Assembly (NCBI RefSeq): GCF_900106045.1
Contig: NZ_LT629802.1
Span: 3,720,001 to 3,784,000, forward strand
DNA length: 64,000 bases
Reading direction: 5' to 3'
Source of the DNA: Pseudomonas mucidolens
GTDB taxonomy: Bacteria > Pseudomonadota > Gammaproteobacteria > Pseudomonadales > Pseudomonadaceae
Made by a program: the position numbers and the translations under genes. Positions 45,711 through 56,555 of the stretch are shown here, piece by piece. How positions within the stretch are numbered: the stretch's first letter is position 1; each line of letters starts with the position of its first letter. A model generated the notes under the pieces. That model saw only the letters and a program-made list of their open reading frames with translations. It made no database searches and was not told the DNA's origin.

Positions 45711-46846
45711 AGCTTCTCGGCTGCTTGGCGCAGCGTCTCCTCGCGCTTGGCAAAGCACAGGCGCACCAGGCGCTGGCCTTGCGGTGGGTTCTGGTAGAAC
45801 ACCGAGACCGGAATGCTGGCCACGCCGTGTTCGCGGGTCATCCACAGCGACATGTCAACGTCATTCAGGTCCGGACGGATCCGTGAGTAATCCACCAGTT
45901 GGAAGTAGGTACCGGCCACCCGAGTAAAGCTGAAGCGTGATGAGGCCAGCAAGTCGCAGAACAGGTCACGCTTGGCCTGGTAAAACGCCGGCAGTTCTTC
46001 AACATGTGCCGGGCGCTCGGCCATGTAGTCCGCCAGCGCGTACTGCAGCGGCGTAACGCCACAGAAGCTGACGTATTGATGCACCTTGCGCAGCTCGGCG
46101 CTGAGGGCCGGTGGCGCGATCACATAGCCGGTTTTCCAGCCGGTGACGTGATAAGTCTTGCCAAAAGAACTGACCACGAAAGCCCGTTGATACAACTCTT
46201 CATGGGCCAATACGCTGACATGGGGCACGCCGTCGAAGACCAAGTGCTCGTAGACCTCATCGCTGATCAGATAAATATCGCGATGACGGATCAGTTCGGC
46301 CAGTTGGTCCAGTTCGGCCCGGCTGATCAGCGCGCCGCTGGGATTATGTGGGGTGTTGAGAATGATCATGCGCGTACGCGGTGACAGCGCGGCCTGGATC
46401 TGCTCGAAGTCCAGACTGAAATCCTGCAAGCCCAGTTGCACGTGCACACAGCGACCGCCGGCAAGTGCTACGGAAGGTGCGTAGCTGTCATAGCACGGAT
46501 CAAACACGATGACTTCATCACCGCTACGGATCACCGCCTGGATTGCACAGAAAATCGCCTGGGTGGCGCCGGGAGTGATGGTCACTTCACTGTCGGGATT
46601 GACCGTGACGCCGTAGCTGCGAGCAAGTTTGGCCGCCACCTGTTGACGCAACGCCGGCAGGCCGGCCATCGGCGCGTATTGGTTGTGGCCGCTGGCGATG
46701 TGTTTACCCACCGCATCGAGCAGCGCCTGTGGGCCATTGAAGTCGGGGAAACCCTGGGACAGATTCAGTGCACCGGTATCGGTGGCGAGTTGCGACATGC
46801 GGGTAAAAATCGTGGTGCCGACATTCGGCAGCTTGCTGGTGATCAT
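45698..46846 (-). CDS. Methionine aminotransferase (YbdL-like, PLP-dependent)
   Basis: A 382-residue class I/II aminotransferase. The PLP lysine is in VSSFGKTYHVTGWKTGY, the Asn and Asp sites are in ILNTPHNPSGALI and YLISDEVYEHLVFD. YbdL-type enzymes transaminate methionine, glutamine and aromatic residues. ATG 46846 (MITSKLPNVGTT) has GGAGGGGCC-like upstream sequence. The stop overlaps the omega-amidase start, so the two are translationally coupled. Confidence 0.87.
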   Translation of the reverse strand: MITSKLPNVGTTIFTRMSQLATDTGALNLSQGFPDFNGPQALLDAVGKHIASGHNQYAPMAGLPALRQQVAAKLARSYGVTVNPDSEVTITPGATQAIFCAIQAVIRSGDEVIVFDPCYDSYAPSVALAGGRCVHVQLGLQDFSLDFEQIQAALSPRTRMIILNTPHNPSGALISRAELDQLAELIRHRDIYLISDEVYEHLVFDGVPHVSVLAHEELYQRAFVVSSFGKTYHVTGWKTGYVIAPPALSAELRKVHQYVSFCGVTPLQYALADYMAERPAHVEELPAFYQAKRDLFCDLLASSRFSFTRVAGTYFQLVDYSRIRPDLNDVDMSLWMTREHGVASIPVSVFYQNPPQGQRLVRLCFAKREETLRQAAEKLCVI

Positions 46847-46957
46847 GGAGGCCCCTCCGGGTGAGCTGCCAGTTTTAAGCTGCAAGCTGCAAGGGGTCAA
46901 TCGCCCGGCACAAAAAACGGCTCCGGAGGAGAAATGCCAATCAGTCAGGGCTTTTTG

Positions 46958-47056
46958 TGTAGGAGCGAGCTTGCTCGCGAAAAACGTCAACGATAACGCG
47001 TGTATCCTGGATAAACGCGGCGCCTATGTGTTCTCGCGAGCAAGCTAGCTCCTACA
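46958..47056. repeat. REPIN, GTAGGAGC type
   Basis: A 99-base inverted module (left TGTAGGAGCGAGCTTGCTCG, right end CTCCTACA, core ACGTCAACGATAACGCG). It lies between der and the aminotransferase gene. Confidence 0.87.
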
Positions 47057-47089
47057 AAAGCCTTTTTGTGCGGCAATGGGGTTGCGAGT

Positions 47090-48559
47090 TTAGCGCCGAT
47101 CTTTACGCTTCTTATCTGCCTTCTTGTTGTGACTCATCAAGCGACGTTTCTTGTTCACTTGACGGTCGGTCAGGCTGTTCTTGTTGCCTTCGTACGGGTT
47201 CTCGCCACCCTTGAACTCGATACGGATCGGCGTACCAACCAGTTTCAAGACACGGCGGTAGGTGTTTTCCAGATAACGAACGTAGGACTTCGGCACCTTC
47301 TCGATCTGATTACCGTGAATCACGATAATCGGCGGGTTGGCACCGCCCAAGTGGGCGTAACGCAGCTTGATCCGACGGTTGTTGACCATCGGTGGCGCGT
47401 GCTCGCCCACGGCGTCTTCGAGGATCTGGGTCAGGCGGTTGGTCGGCCAACGGGTGACCGCCGACTTGAACGAATTCTGCACAGAGGCGTAGAGGTTGCC
47501 CACGCCGGTGCCGTGCAGCGCCGAGATAAAGTGAATATCGGCGAAGTCGACAAAGAACAATCGACGCTGCAGCTCGACCTTGACGTAGTCGCGCTCGCTT
47601 GGCGTCATGCCGTCCCACTTGTTGATCGCGATCACCAGTGCCCGACCCGCTTCCAGGGCGAAGCCCAGCAGGTTGAGGTCATGGTCGACCACGCCTTCGC
47701 GGGCGTCCATGACGAAGATCACCACGTTGGCGTCCTTGATCGCCTGCAGGGTCTTGACCACCGAGAATTTTTCAACTTCCTCGTGGATCTTGCCGCGCTT
47801 GCGCACACCGGCGGTATCGATCAGCGTGTACTTCTCGTCGTTACGCTCAAACGGGATGTAGATACTGTCGCGAGTGGTGCCGGGCTGGTCATACACGATC
47901 ACCCGGTCTTCACCGAGCATCCGGTTGACCAAGGTCGACTTGCCGACGTTCGGACGGCCAATAATGGCGATCTTGATCCCGTCTTTTTCGCTCGGCCCAG
48001 GAATGCGCTTGGCTTCCTCACCTTCGGCAACGATCTCGTCTTCGCCCTCTTCTTCCTCGACGTCATCCCGAGGGAAGTCACGCAGGCAGATTTCCAGCAT
48101 CTGGGTGATGCCACGACCGTGGGCACCGGCGATCGGGATCGCGTCGCCCAGGCCCATCGGGCTGAATTCGGCGCGGGCCAGTTCAGGATCGATATTGTCG
48201 ATCTTGTTGGCCACCACGTAGGAGCGTTTGTTGCGTTTGCGCAGGTGCTCGCCAATCATCTGGTCAGCAGCGGTGTAGCCCGCACGGGCATCCACCAGGA
48301 ACAACACGACATCGGCTTCTTCGATAGCCAGCAGCGACTGCTCGGCCATCTTTTCGTCCATGCCATGCTCGTCACCGGAAATACCGCCGGTGTCGACAAG
48401 AATGTAGGAGCGCCCTTGCCACTTTGCCTCACCGTATTGGCGATCACGGGTCAGACCGGACAAGTCGCCGACGATGGCGTCGCGAGTCCTGGTCAGGCGG
48501 TTGAACAAGGTGGACTTGCCGACGTTAGGTCGACCCACCAGGGCGATTACGGGAACCAT
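47090..48559 (-). CDS. der: Ribosome biogenesis GTPase Der (EngA)
   Basis: A 489-residue protein with two tandem GTPase domains (P-loops GRPNVGKST near residue 8 and again near 185; DTGG and DTAG switch motifs; NKID and NKWD specificity motifs) and a KH-like C-terminal domain. It acts in 50S subunit maturation. An acidic linker (VEEEEGEDE) separates the domains. ATG 48559 is chosen, with GGAG six bases upstream; the ATG at 48571 lacks this. It ends the rightward-to-leftward cluster that begins with ndk. Confidence 0.96.
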   Translation of the reverse strand: MVPVIALVGRPNVGKSTLFNRLTRTRDAIVGDLSGLTRDRQYGEAKWQGRSYILVDTGGISGDEHGMDEKMAEQSLLAIEEADVVLFLVDARAGYTAADQMIGEHLRKRNKRSYVVANKIDNIDPELARAEFSPMGLGDAIPIAGAHGRGITQMLEICLRDFPRDDVEEEEGEDEIVAEGEEAKRIPGPSEKDGIKIAIIGRPNVGKSTLVNRMLGEDRVIVYDQPGTTRDSIYIPFERNDEKYTLIDTAGVRKRGKIHEEVEKFSVVKTLQAIKDANVVIFVMDAREGVVDHDLNLLGFALEAGRALVIAINKWDGMTPSERDYVKVELQRRLFFVDFADIHFISALHGTGVGNLYASVQNSFKSAVTRWPTNRLTQILEDAVGEHAPPMVNNRRIKLRYAHLGGANPPIIVIHGNQIEKVPKSYVRYLENTYRRVLKLVGTPIRIEFKGGENPYEGNKNSLTDRQVNKKRRLMSHNKKADKKRKDRR

Positions 48560-48594
48560 GCGGCTCTCCACTTCGTTATTTCAGAAAATACAAA

Positions 48595-48615
48595 AGCCGC
48601 TGCAAGGCAGCGGCT
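48595..48615 (-). terminator. Terminator hairpin directly upstream of der
   Basis: AGCCGCTGC (48595-48603) pairs with GCAGCGGCT (48607-48615). On the reverse strand it is followed by TTTTGTATTTT. It lies 36 bases before the der start and after bamB, so it may lower or attenuate der transcription. Confidence 0.8.
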
Positions 48616-48667
48616 GGTGCTCGGGGCGGCATTTGATCTGCCACATACCCCACCCAACACTGATCAC

Positions 48668-48767
48668 TGTAGGAGCGAGCTTGCTCGCGAAGAACGTCAA
48701 CGATAACGCGCCTAACCTGATTAAACGTGTGTTCCTCAGGTTCTTCGCGAGCGAGCTCGCTCCTACA
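48668..48767. repeat. REPIN, GTAGGAGC type
   Basis: A 100-base inverted module (TGTAGGAGCGAGCTTGCTCG at the left, its mirror ending CTCCTACA at the right). Located between bamB and der, beside the terminator at 48595. Confidence 0.87.
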
Positions 48768-48822
48768 AGAAACAAAAAGCGTTGTAGCAGGGCCGCCTGG
48801 GAGTTACCCCAAGCATAGTTCG

Positions 48823-49974
48823 TTACTTGATGGTCAGGGCTTCCAGCTTGCCGCTGTTACCAAACACATAAAGCATGTTGCCAACAACCAACGGACGGGC
48901 ACGCAGGCCGTCGCTGTCGATACGTTCGCGGCCGACAAAACGACCATCTACCTGGCTCAGCAGGTGCAGATAACCTTCCAGGTCACCTACCGCCACGTAG
49001 CTGGAGAACACTTCCGGCGCCGACAGTTGACGACGGGCCAGCGAGTCATTGCTCCACAAAGCAGTGGTGGAACGCTCGTCGACGCTTTCAACAGTGCCGG
49101 ACGCCAGACTGACGTAGACGCTGCCAAACCCTTGGGTGACACCCGCATAGCTGGAAGCATCACGCTGCCAGAGCACGCGACCGCTTTGCAGGTCCAGCGC
49201 CGCTACACGCCCCTGGTAAGTCGCGACATACAGGGTTTCACCCGACAGCAGCAAGCCACCGTCGATATCCACTACACGGTCCAGCTCGGAACGACCTTGT
49301 GGAATCGCGACCCGCGATTCCCAGGCCGGCACGCCGTTCTGGATGTTCAGGGCGACCACTTTACCGGTCGACAGGCCAGCCAGTGCCAGGTTATTGGTCA
49401 CAACCGGACCGCTGGTACCGCGCAACGTCAGGACCGCAGGGGTACTGTCATACAACCAAAGCTGCTCGCCCGTATTGGCGTCAAGGCCAATCAGGCTGTC
49501 ATCCTGGGTCTGCACGACCACGACATTACCGTTGGTGGCAGGCGGTGCGAGGACTTCACTGGTCACGCGAGCGCGCCATTTCTCTTCACCGGTGCTCGAA
49601 TCCAGCGCCACGACTTCGCCCTTGAGCGTGCCGATCATCACCAGGCCATAACCCACGCCGACGGCGCCGGATACTGGCAGTTCGAGGTCTGTCTTCCACT
49701 TGACGTCGCCGTTCATGCGATCCATGGAAACCACTACGCCGGTCACGTCAGCCGCCACGATGTTGTCACCGTCGATTGCCGGTACCAGCATGTTGTAGGT
49801 GTCACCCTGACCGTCACCGATGGAACGGCTCCACTGCTTTTGCAGGACCACTTCTTCCTTGAAGCTGGTCAGCTCGGCAGGCGGCAGTTCTTTTTTGCTG
49901 TTGCTGCTGCAACCCGCGGCCAAAACGGCCAGAGCCAGCAATGCTGCATGTTTCCAACGGATCACGTCACGCAT
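48823..49974 (-). CDS. bamB: Outer membrane protein assembly lipoprotein BamB
   Basis: A 383-residue lipoprotein with lipobox LAAGC (Cys about 22) after MRDVIRWKHAALLALAV. A PQQ-type eight-bladed beta-propeller follows, with repeated G-x-x-x-A-L-D/N motifs such as GEVVALDSSTGEEKWR and GRVAALDLQSGRVLWQ. It assists BamA in outer-membrane protein insertion. The start ATG overlaps the stop of the upstream yfgM gene by eight bases, with AAGGGG as ribosome site. Confidence 0.95.
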   Translation of the reverse strand: MRDVIRWKHAALLALAVLAAGCSSNSKKELPPAELTSFKEEVVLQKQWSRSIGDGQGDTYNMLVPAIDGDNIVAADVTGVVVSMDRMNGDVKWKTDLELPVSGAVGVGYGLVMIGTLKGEVVALDSSTGEEKWRARVTSEVLAPPATNGNVVVVQTQDDSLIGLDANTGEQLWLYDSTPAVLTLRGTSGPVVTNNLALAGLSTGKVVALNIQNGVPAWESRVAIPQGRSELDRVVDIDGGLLLSGETLYVATYQGRVAALDLQSGRVLWQRDASSYAGVTQGFGSVYVSLASGTVESVDERSTTALWSNDSLARRQLSAPEVFSSYVAVGDLEGYLHLLSQVDGRFVGRERIDSDGLRARPLVVGNMLYVFGNSGKLEALTIK

Positions 49975-50608
49975 CCCCTTTGGCCAGGTCGTCCAGCTTG
50001 GTTTGTAAGCCACCGACCGCTGCTTCATCAGACAGCGCGGCCTTGGCTTTTTGGTACGCAGCATTGGCTTCGTCGGTACGACCCAATTGGACCAGCAGGT
50101 CGCCCTTGAGCTCTTCACGAGTAGCCAGGAATGCCTTGTCAGCATCGCCGTCGAGCAGTTTCAGCGCTTCGTCGGCCTTGTTTTGGGCTGCCAGAACCTG
50201 AGCCAGGCGCTGACGTGCAATTTCACCCAGGGTCGGGTTGGCCGGCTTGTCGGCGACGGCTTTCAATTCGGCCACGGCATCGTCCAGCTTGTCGGTGTCG
50301 ACCGCGACTTTCGCGACGAACAGGCTACCGTACTGGGCGTAGGTGCTACCGCCAAATTCGCTTTTCAGCTTGCCGGCCAGATCCGCCACCTGGGCAGGGT
50401 CAGGCTTGCCATTCGGCGTCAGCGTGGTTTCCAGCAGTTGCTGATAGAGCATCGAGGCGCCGTGCGACTGATTACTCTGATACTTCTGGAAAGCCTGCCA
50501 ACCGAACACCACCACTAGCGCCAGCAAGCCGCCAGTGACCAGGGGTTTGCCGTTGCGCTGCCACCAGTCTTTGAAATCGGCCAGTTGCTCATCATCAGTA
50601 CTCGACAC
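49967..50608 (-). CDS. YfgM-like tetratricopeptide inner-membrane protein
   Basis: A 213-residue protein with a short cytoplasmic start, one membrane segment (about 25-43, LVTGGLLALVVVFGWQAF) and TPR-like helices (about 50-210) in the periplasm. E. coli YfgM associates with SecYEG and the chaperone PpiD. The gene sits between hisS and bamB as in most gammaproteobacteria. Coupled to bamB by overlap. Confidence 0.88.
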   Translation of the reverse strand: MSSTDDEQLADFKDWWQRNGKPLVTGGLLALVVVFGWQAFQKYQSNQSHGASMLYQQLLETTLTPNGKPDPAQVADLAGKLKSEFGGSTYAQYGSLFVAKVAVDTDKLDDAVAELKAVADKPANPTLGEIARQRLAQVLAAQNKADEALKLLDGDADKAFLATREELKGDLLVQLGRTDEANAAYQKAKAALSDEAAVGGLQTKLDDLAKGDA

Positions 50609-50649
50609 CCCAATACTCCTTAATCGCTAAATTCGGCTGTTTGACAGCT

Positions 50650-51939
50650 TCAACCCTGCACGATGCAGGTGGCCAAATGCGCAGCGAGCGCATCAAAGGC
50701 AATGCTTTGTTGTTCGCCCTGGCCACGCAGGGGTTTGAAACTTACCACTTGCTGGGCCAGCTCATCATCGCCCAGGATCAGCGCATACAATGCACCGCTC
50801 TTGTCGGCTTTCTTGAATTGGCTTTTAAAGCTGCCGGCACCGGCATTCACCTGCAAGCGCAGGTTCGGCAGTTGGTCGCGCAGTTGTTCGCTCAAGGCCA
50901 GGCCAGCCAGTTCGGCCGCCTCGCCAAAGGCGCACAAGTACACATCCACCTGACGGGAAATTTCTTCGGGGACCTGCTCCAGGGTTTCCAGCAGCAGGAT
51001 CAGGCGCTCGATCCCCATGGCGAATCCCACACCCGTGGTCGGCTTACCGCCCATTTGTTCCACCAGGCCGTCGTAACGGCCACCGGCACACACCGTACCC
51101 TGGGCGCCCAGCTTGTCGGTGACCCACTCGAAAACGGTCTTGCTGTAGTAATCGAGGCCGCGTACCAGCTTGGGGTTGATGACAAAAGGAATACCGGCCG
51201 CATCCAGGCGGGCCTTGAGACCCTCGAAGTGCGTGCGGGATTCGTCATCCAGGTAGTCGGCCATTTTCGGCGCGTCGACCAGTACCGCCTGGGTGTCGGC
51301 ATTCTTGGTATCAAGTACGCGCAACGGGTTGGTTTTCAGGCGTCGCTGACTGTCTTCATCCAACTGGTCCAGGCGTGCGGACAGGAACTCAACCAGGGCT
51401 TCACGGTAGCGGCCACGGGACTCACTGGTGCCCAGGCTGTTGAGCTCGAGCTTGACCGCGTCACGGATACCCAACAGGCCCCATAGGCGCCAGGTCAGCA
51501 CGATCAGCTCGGCGTCGATGTCCGGACCGTCGAGGTTGAAGACTTCCAGGCCAATCTGGTGAAACTGGCGATAACGGCCTTTCTGCGGACGCTCGTGGCG
51601 GAACATCGGACCGATGTACCACAGCTTCTGCGGCTGGCCACCACCGGTGAGGCCATGCTCCAAAACGGCGCGCACGCACGCGGCGGTCCCTTCCGGACGC
51701 AGGGTCAGGGAGTCGCCGTTGCGGTCTTCAAAGGTGTACATCTCTTTTTCGACGATGTCGGTCACTTCACCGATAGAGCGCTTGAACAGCTCGGTGAATT
51801 CGACGATCGGCATGCGGATCTGCTTGTAACCGTAGTTATCCAGCAGACGCGCGACCGTGCTCTCGAAGTAGCGCCACAGCGGCGTCTGCTCGGGCAGGAT
51901 GTCGTTCATGCCACGAATGGCTTGCAGAGACTTGCTCAC
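50650..51939 (-). CDS. hisS: Histidine--tRNA ligase
   Basis: A 429-residue class II aminoacyl-tRNA synthetase. Motif 2 is near [20 protein letters not shown], histidine-binding signatures are [15 protein letters not shown] and the glycine-rich [14 protein letters not shown], and motif 3 is [11 protein letters not shown]. An anticodon-binding domain covers about 335-425. ATG 51939 ([16 protein letters not shown]) is canonical. It follows ispG by 23 bases. Confidence 0.96.
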   Translation of the reverse strand: MSKSLQAIRGMNDILPEQTPLWRYFESTVARLLDNYGYKQIRMPIVEFTELFKRSIGEVTDIVEKEMYTFEDRNGDSLTLRPEGTAACVRAVLEHGLTGGGQPQKLWYIGPMFRHERPQKGRYRQFHQIGLEVFNLDGPDIDAELIVLTWRLWGLLGIRDAVKLELNSLGTSESRGRYREALVEFLSARLDQLDEDSQRRLKTNPLRVLDTKNADTQAVLVDAPKMADYLDDESRTHFEGLKARLDAAGIPFVINPKLVRGLDYYSKTVFEWVTDKLGAQGTVCAGGRYDGLVEQMGGKPTTGVGFAMGIERLILLLETLEQVPEEISRQVDVYLCAFGEAAELAGLALSEQLRDQLPNLRLQVNAGAGSFKSQFKKADKSGALYALILGDDELAQQVVSFKPLRGQGEQQSIAFDALAAHLATCIVQG

Positions 51940-51962
51940 ATCTAGTCCTTAAATTCGTTCAA

Positions 51963-53072
51963 TCAGCCGCGCGCGATCAGCGCTGCGTCAGCTTCGACCT
52001 TTTCGGCCGCTTTCTCGCGGATCAACCTTTCCAACTGATCCACCAGATTGTCATTCGTCAATTTCTGCGATGGTTTGCCGTCGATGTAAATCAGGTTGGG
52101 CGTGCCACCGGTCAGGCCGATATGCGCCTCTTTGGCTTCACCCGGGCCGTTGACCACACATCCGATCACCGCCACATCCAGCGGCACCAGCAGGTCTTCC
52201 AGGCGCACTTCCAGTTCGTTCATGGTTTTCACCACGTCGAAGTTCTGCCGCGAGCAGCTCGGGCAGGCAATAAAATTGATGCCACGGGAACGTAAATGCA
52301 GGGATTTGAGAATGTCGTAGCCGACTTTCACTTCCTCTACCGGGTCCGCCGCCAGGGAGATGCGAATAGTATCGCCAATTCCGTCGGCCAGCAGCATACC
52401 GAGACCCACCGCAGATTTCACTGTGCCTGAACGTAAACCACCGGCTTCGGTGATGCCCAGGTGCAGCGGCTGGACGATTTCCTTGGCCAGCAGGCGGTAG
52501 GCTTCTACCGCCATGAACACATCGGAAGCCTTTACGCTGACCTTGAAGTCCTGGAAATTCAGGCGCTCCAGGTGCTCGACGTGACGCAGTGCAGACTCGA
52601 CCAACGCCGCAGGTGTCGGTTCGCCATATTTCTTTTGCAGGTCTTTTTCCAGGGAACCGGCGTTCACGCCGATGCGAATCGGGATCCCGCGATCACGGGC
52701 GGCATCCACCACAGCGCGCACCCGGTCTTCACGACCGATGTTGCCTGGGTTGATCCGCAGGCAATCGACGCCCAACTCAGCCACACGCAAGGCAATCCGG
52801 TAATCGAAATGGATGTCCGCGACCAGCGGCACCTTGACCAGTTGCTTGATACGACCGAACGCTTCGGCGGCGTCCATGTCCGGAACCGAAACCCGCACGA
52901 TATCGACGCCGGCCGCTTCCAGACGGTTGATCTGGGCAACGGTGGCGGCCACATCATTGGTGTCGCTGTTGGTCATGCTCTGCACCGCGATAGGGGCATC
53001 GCCCCCCACCGGCACCGAGCCGACCCAGATCTTGCGCGATACGCGACGTTTGATTGGAGATTCGCCGTGCAT
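51963..53072 (-). CDS. ispG: 4-hydroxy-3-methylbut-2-en-1-yl diphosphate synthase
   Basis: A 369-residue MEP-pathway enzyme (also called GcpE). The TIM barrel covers about 15-260; the C-terminal [4Fe-4S] domain has [11 protein letters not shown] and [13 protein letters not shown] with its three cysteine ligands and the catalytic glutamate. It reduces MEcPP to HMBPP using flavodoxin or ferredoxin. Two bases separate it from rodZ. Confidence 0.96.
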   Translation of the reverse strand: MHGESPIKRRVSRKIWVGSVPVGGDAPIAVQSMTNSDTNDVAATVAQINRLEAAGVDIVRVSVPDMDAAEAFGRIKQLVKVPLVADIHFDYRIALRVAELGVDCLRINPGNIGREDRVRAVVDAARDRGIPIRIGVNAGSLEKDLQKKYGEPTPAALVESALRHVEHLERLNFQDFKVSVKASDVFMAVEAYRLLAKEIVQPLHLGITEAGGLRSGTVKSAVGLGMLLADGIGDTIRISLAADPVEEVKVGYDILKSLHLRSRGINFIACPSCSRQNFDVVKTMNELEVRLEDLLVPLDVAVIGCVVNGPGEAKEAHIGLTGGTPNLIYIDGKPSQKLTNDNLVDQLERLIREKAAEKVEADAALIARG

Positions 53073-53074
53073 GA

Positions 53075-54094
53075 CTATTGTCCCAACTTCAGGCGAGCGG
53101 TCTCGCCACTGGTGAACGGCGCCACGTCCACGGGCTGGCCGTTGTAGACCACTTGCGCGCCACGGGCAAAGCCCAGACGCAGCGCCAGAGGAGGTTTGCC
53201 GACCTGATCCAGCGTATCGCCCTTACGCTTCAGCCCGCTGAACAGCACCTTGCCAGTGCCATCGCTGACTTGCGTCCAGCAGTCAGCGACGTAGGTAATC
53301 TGGATACGACCATCACCCATCACCGTGACTGGCGCTTGGGTTTCGGGGGCTGCTGCAGTTGGCGTAGTCGGCGCAACCGGAGCAACGGGTGCAACCGGCG
53401 TCTGGGCCGGATCGACTGGCGCGGGAGCCGGGGCAGCCGGGGTAACGGGAGCAGTGGCGCCAGGAGCCGGTTGCACAGCGGTCGCGGCCGGATCGGCGCC
53501 CGTCTCGGCAGCCGGTTGACCCGTTTGCAAATCCAGGCTCTGACCTTGCGGCGCAGTCTGCCCCTGAACCACCGCCTGATCTTCCGGCTCGTCCAGAGGA
53601 TGAATCTGGGTGGTGCCGTCGGCGCTTTCGACTTCGACATGCTCAAGGGCGTTACTGGTCAGGTCCTTGCTGCGCAGGGAGGCCTGGTCCTGCCACCAGA
53701 GAAAACCGCCACCGATCACAGCGATCAGCAACAACAGGCTGACGATGCGCAGGATAGTGTGGGAGACCCGCACTGGTTCTTCGATACGACCCAGGCCGTG
53801 AACGCTGCTGCCTTGGGAATCAGTGCCGGTGAACTGGTCGAACTCCTGGACCAGAGCCGCCTGGTCGATACCCAGCAACTTGGCGTAGGCACGGATGTAG
53901 CCGCGGGAAAAGGTGTGCCCCGGCAGCTTGTCGAACGCACCGTTTTCCAGGTTGCCCAGGGAAGTGGTGGTCAAATTGAGCTTGAGGGCCACTTCGGCCA
54001 ACGACCAACCATTGCTTTCGCGGGCCTGACGCAAGGTCTCGCCTGGGTTTACACGATTAGCGGCTACAACTTCCGGGTGCGCGGCTTTCATCAT
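53075..54094 (-). CDS. rodZ: Cytoskeletal protein RodZ
   Basis: A 339-residue protein with an N-terminal helix-turn-helix (about 18-85, [20 protein letters not shown]) that binds MreB in homologues, a membrane segment (about 112-132, [20 protein letters not shown]), a long Pro/Ala-rich linker (about 180-255) and a periplasmic DUF4115 domain (about 260-335). It supports rod shape. ATG 54094 overlaps the pilF stop as ATGA. The next ATG (54091) has better spacing from GGAG and may be the real start. Confidence 0.92.
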   Translation of the reverse strand: MMKAAHPEVVAANRVNPGETLRQARESNGWSLAEVALKLNLTTTSLGNLENGAFDKLPGHTFSRGYIRAYAKLLGIDQAALVQEFDQFTGTDSQGSSVHGLGRIEEPVRVSHTILRIVSLLLLIAVIGGGFLWWQDQASLRSKDLTSNALEHVEVESADGTTQIHPLDEPEDQAVVQGQTAPQGQSLDLQTGQPAAETGADPAATAVQPAPGATAPVTPAAPAPAPVDPAQTPVAPVAPVAPTTPTAAAPETQAPVTVMGDGRIQITYVADCWTQVSDGTGKVLFSGLKRKGDTLDQVGKPPLALRLGFARGAQVVYNGQPVDVAPFTSGETARLKLGQ

Positions 54095-54849
54095 TGCTCC
54101 GACAGGTATTGCTGATATTCCGGCGTACCGGGATAGAGTCGTTCTAATTGCTGGCCAAAACGTGCGGCCTTGTCGCGTTCCTCATGAACCGCAGCCAAGC
54201 GCACGCCGAGCAATAGACTACGTGCATTTTGCCCGCTGAGCAGGCTAAAACGCTCGTAATAGTCACGTGCTGGCACATAATGCCTGTCTTCATAAGACAA
54301 CTCAGCCATTTCGAGCAAGGCCCGAGGCTGGCGCTGGTTCAAGTGCAGGGCTTTTTCCAGTTGCCGGCGAGCGCTGTCACGCTGCCCGAGGCGCATCGAG
54401 GTCACACCGAGGTTCTCGAAAACCCGGGAACGCTCAGGATAGAGGGTATCGGCTGCCGCTTGCTGAAAATAACCGGATGCTTCGGCAAAACGTGCCTGCT
54501 GGAACAGGAAGCTGCCATAGTTATTGAGCAGCCGCGGATCACCGGGGCGCACGGCCAGCGCCTTGCGCAAGTACTGTTCCGCCAGCTCGGGCTCGGCCTG
54601 GGCCTGGAACACCAGGGCCAACGCCGCATTGGCATCAGCGTCCTGACCGTCGAGGGCCAGCGCCCTCTGCAACGGCCCCTTGGCCTGCTCGCTCAAACCC
54701 TGGCGCAGATACCCCAAGCCCAACTGCACATAGGCAGCACGCGCCTCATCACGTCCCTTGCCGGTTTGCAACGGACTGTCAGCGCCCGATGAAACGCAAC
54801 CGGCCATCAGACCGGCAAAAAGCAAAAGCAGCGCAAGGCGCAAGGGCAT
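54091..54849 (-). CDS. pilF: Type IV pilus biogenesis/stability lipoprotein PilF (PilW)
   Basis: A 252-residue lipoprotein with lipobox LMAGC (Cys about 18), followed by six TPR-type repeats (about 35-240, e.g. AYVQLGLGYLRQGLSEQAKG). In P. aeruginosa it guides PilQ secretin to the outer membrane. The gene lies 12 bases after rlmN in a conserved order. Confidence 0.92.
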   Translation of the reverse strand: MPLRLALLLLFAGLMAGCVSSGADSPLQTGKGRDEARAAYVQLGLGYLRQGLSEQAKGPLQRALALDGQDADANAALALVFQAQAEPELAEQYLRKALAVRPGDPRLLNNYGSFLFQQARFAEASGYFQQAAADTLYPERSRVFENLGVTSMRLGQRDSARRQLEKALHLNQRQPRALLEMAELSYEDRHYVPARDYYERFSLLSGQNARSLLLGVRLAAVHEERDKAARFGQQLERLYPGTPEYQQYLSEQ

Positions 54850-54861
54850 AGAGATCCTCTC

Positions 54862-56010
54862 TCAGGTTCGGGTCGCGGCGTTCTGCGCCATATCACTGTC
54901 AGCGCTCAATTCGCGCACGGCGATATAACGCTCGCTGCGACGGGTGCGGTCCAGCACCTGTCCTACCAATTGGCCACAGGCGGCATCAATGTCTTCACCA
55001 CGGGTGGTGCGGACGGTGACATTGAAGCCGGCCTGGTGCAGTTGATCCTGGAAACGGCGGATAGCGTTGTTGCTCGGCCGCTCGTAGCCAGAATGGGGAA
55101 ACGGGTTAAACGGAATCAGGTTGACCTTGCACGGGATGTTCTTGAGCAACTCGATCATCTCGACCGCGTGCTCAACCTTGTCATTGATGTCCTTGAGCAA
55201 GGTGTACTCGATGGTCAGCACGCGCTTTTCGCCCAGGGACGACATATAGCGCTGGCACGACTCGAGCAGCATCTTAAGCGGATACTTCTTGTTGATCGGC
55301 ACCAATTGATTACGCAATGCGTCATTCGGTGCGTGCAGGGACAACGCCAGGGAGACGTCGATGTGCTTGGACAGCTCATCGATCATCGGCACCACGCCGG
55401 AGGTCGACAGGGTCACGCGGCGCTTGGAAATGCCGTAGCCCAGGTCGTCCATCATCAGATGCATGGCTGCAACGACGTTATCGAAGTTCAACAGCGGCTC
55501 ACCCATGCCCATCATCACCACGTTGGTGATGGCACGGTCGACGGTTGCCGGGACGCTGCCAAAGGATTTGTTGGCAATCCACACCTGACCGATAACTTCG
55601 GCGGCGGTGAGGTTGCTATTGAAGCCTTGCTTGCCGGTGGAACAGAAACTGCAGTCCAGGGCACAGCCTGCCTGGGACGAAACGCACAAGGTGCCACGTT
55701 TGCCCTGGGGAATGTAGACCGTCTCGACGCAACTGCCGGACGCCACGCGTACCACCCACTTGCGGGTGCCGTCGCTGGAGATGTCCTCGCTGACGACTTC
55801 GGGGCCGCGAACCTCGGCAATGGCCTTGAGCTTGTCGCGCAGGACCTTGCTGACGTTCGTCATGGCGTCGAAATCATCGACGCCAAAGTGGTGAATCCAC
55901 TTCATTACCTGACCGGCACGGAAACGCTTCTCCCCGATCGAGTCGAAGAATTTTTCCATTTCCTGTTGAGTCAGACCCAGCAGGTTGGTTTTTACAGTCG
56001 ATGTAGTCAT
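54862..56010 (-). CDS. rlmN: Dual-specificity RNA methyltransferase RlmN
   Basis: A 382-residue radical SAM enzyme that methylates C2 of adenosine 2503 in 23S rRNA and A37 in some tRNAs. The cluster motif is CALDCSFC (Cx3Cx2C); the second catalytic Cys is in [10 protein letters not shown] near the C-terminus, with GxGE motif [13 protein letters not shown] between. The start ([18 protein letters not shown]) fits the family. 29 bases downstream of ndk. Confidence 0.96.
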   Translation of the reverse strand: MTTSTVKTNLLGLTQQEMEKFFDSIGEKRFRAGQVMKWIHHFGVDDFDAMTNVSKVLRDKLKAIAEVRGPEVVSEDISSDGTRKWVVRVASGSCVETVYIPQGKRGTLCVSSQAGCALDCSFCSTGKQGFNSNLTAAEVIGQVWIANKSFGSVPATVDRAITNVVMMGMGEPLLNFDNVVAAMHLMMDDLGYGISKRRVTLSTSGVVPMIDELSKHIDVSLALSLHAPNDALRNQLVPINKKYPLKMLLESCQRYMSSLGEKRVLTIEYTLLKDINDKVEHAVEMIELLKNIPCKVNLIPFNPFPHSGYERPSNNAIRRFQDQLHQAGFNVTVRTTRGEDIDAACGQLVGQVLDRTRRSERYIAVRELSADSDMAQNAATRT

Positions 56011-56039
56011 GGATTCACCTTCACTCTTTAAGCCAATGC

Positions 56040-56465
56040 TTAGCGAGCGGTTACTTCAGTAGCAGCGAAAAAGTAAGCGATTTCGCGAGCAGCAGCGGCT
56101 TCGGAATCCGAACCGTGAACAGCGTTGGCGTCGATGGATTCAGCGAAGTCAGCACGGATGGTGCCGGCAGCAGCTTCTTTAGGGTTGGTAGCGCCCATCA
56201 GCTCACGGTTCAGAGCGATAGCGTTTTCGCCTTCCAGAACCTGAACAACAACAGGACCGGAGATCATGAAGGCAACCAGGTCGCCGAAGAAACCACGAGC
56301 GCTGTGCTCAGCGTAGAAGCCTTCAGCTTCGGCTTTGGACAGTTGCTTGAGTTTCGAAGCTACAACCTTCAGGCCGGCTTTTTCGAAACGAGTGGTGATC
56401 TCGCCGATGACGTTTTTTGCAACAGCGTCAGGCTTGATGATGGAGAAAGTACGTTGAACAGCCAT
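56040..56465 (-). CDS. ndk: Nucleoside diphosphate kinase
   Basis: A 141-residue enzyme that equilibrates NTP and NDP pools. The phospho-His is in [12 protein letters not shown] (about 117), and the start is [18 protein letters not shown]. First gene of the ndk-rlmN-pilF-rodZ-ispG-hisS-yfgM-bamB-der series, following the isc operon terminator. Confidence 0.97.
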   Translation of the reverse strand: MAVQRTFSIIKPDAVAKNVIGEITTRFEKAGLKVVASKLKQLSKAEAEGFYAEHSARGFFGDLVAFMISGPVVVQVLEGENAIALNRELMGATNPKEAAAGTIRADFAESIDANAVHGSDSEAAAAREIAYFFAATEVTAR

Positions 56466-56501
56466 GGTGTAACTCCAGAAGCGGTAATTTACGAAAAATT
56501 A

Positions 56502-56524
56502 AACCCGCGAATTATACGCGGGTT
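56502..56524 (-). terminator. Terminator of the isc operon
   Basis: AACCCGCG (56502-56509) pairs with CGCGGGTT (56517-56524); on the reverse strand AATTTTTCG follows. It lies 32 bases past the iscX stop. Confidence 0.8.
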
Positions 56525-56555
56525 CTTGGGTATTGCCTAACTGCGTAAAGGGGAC

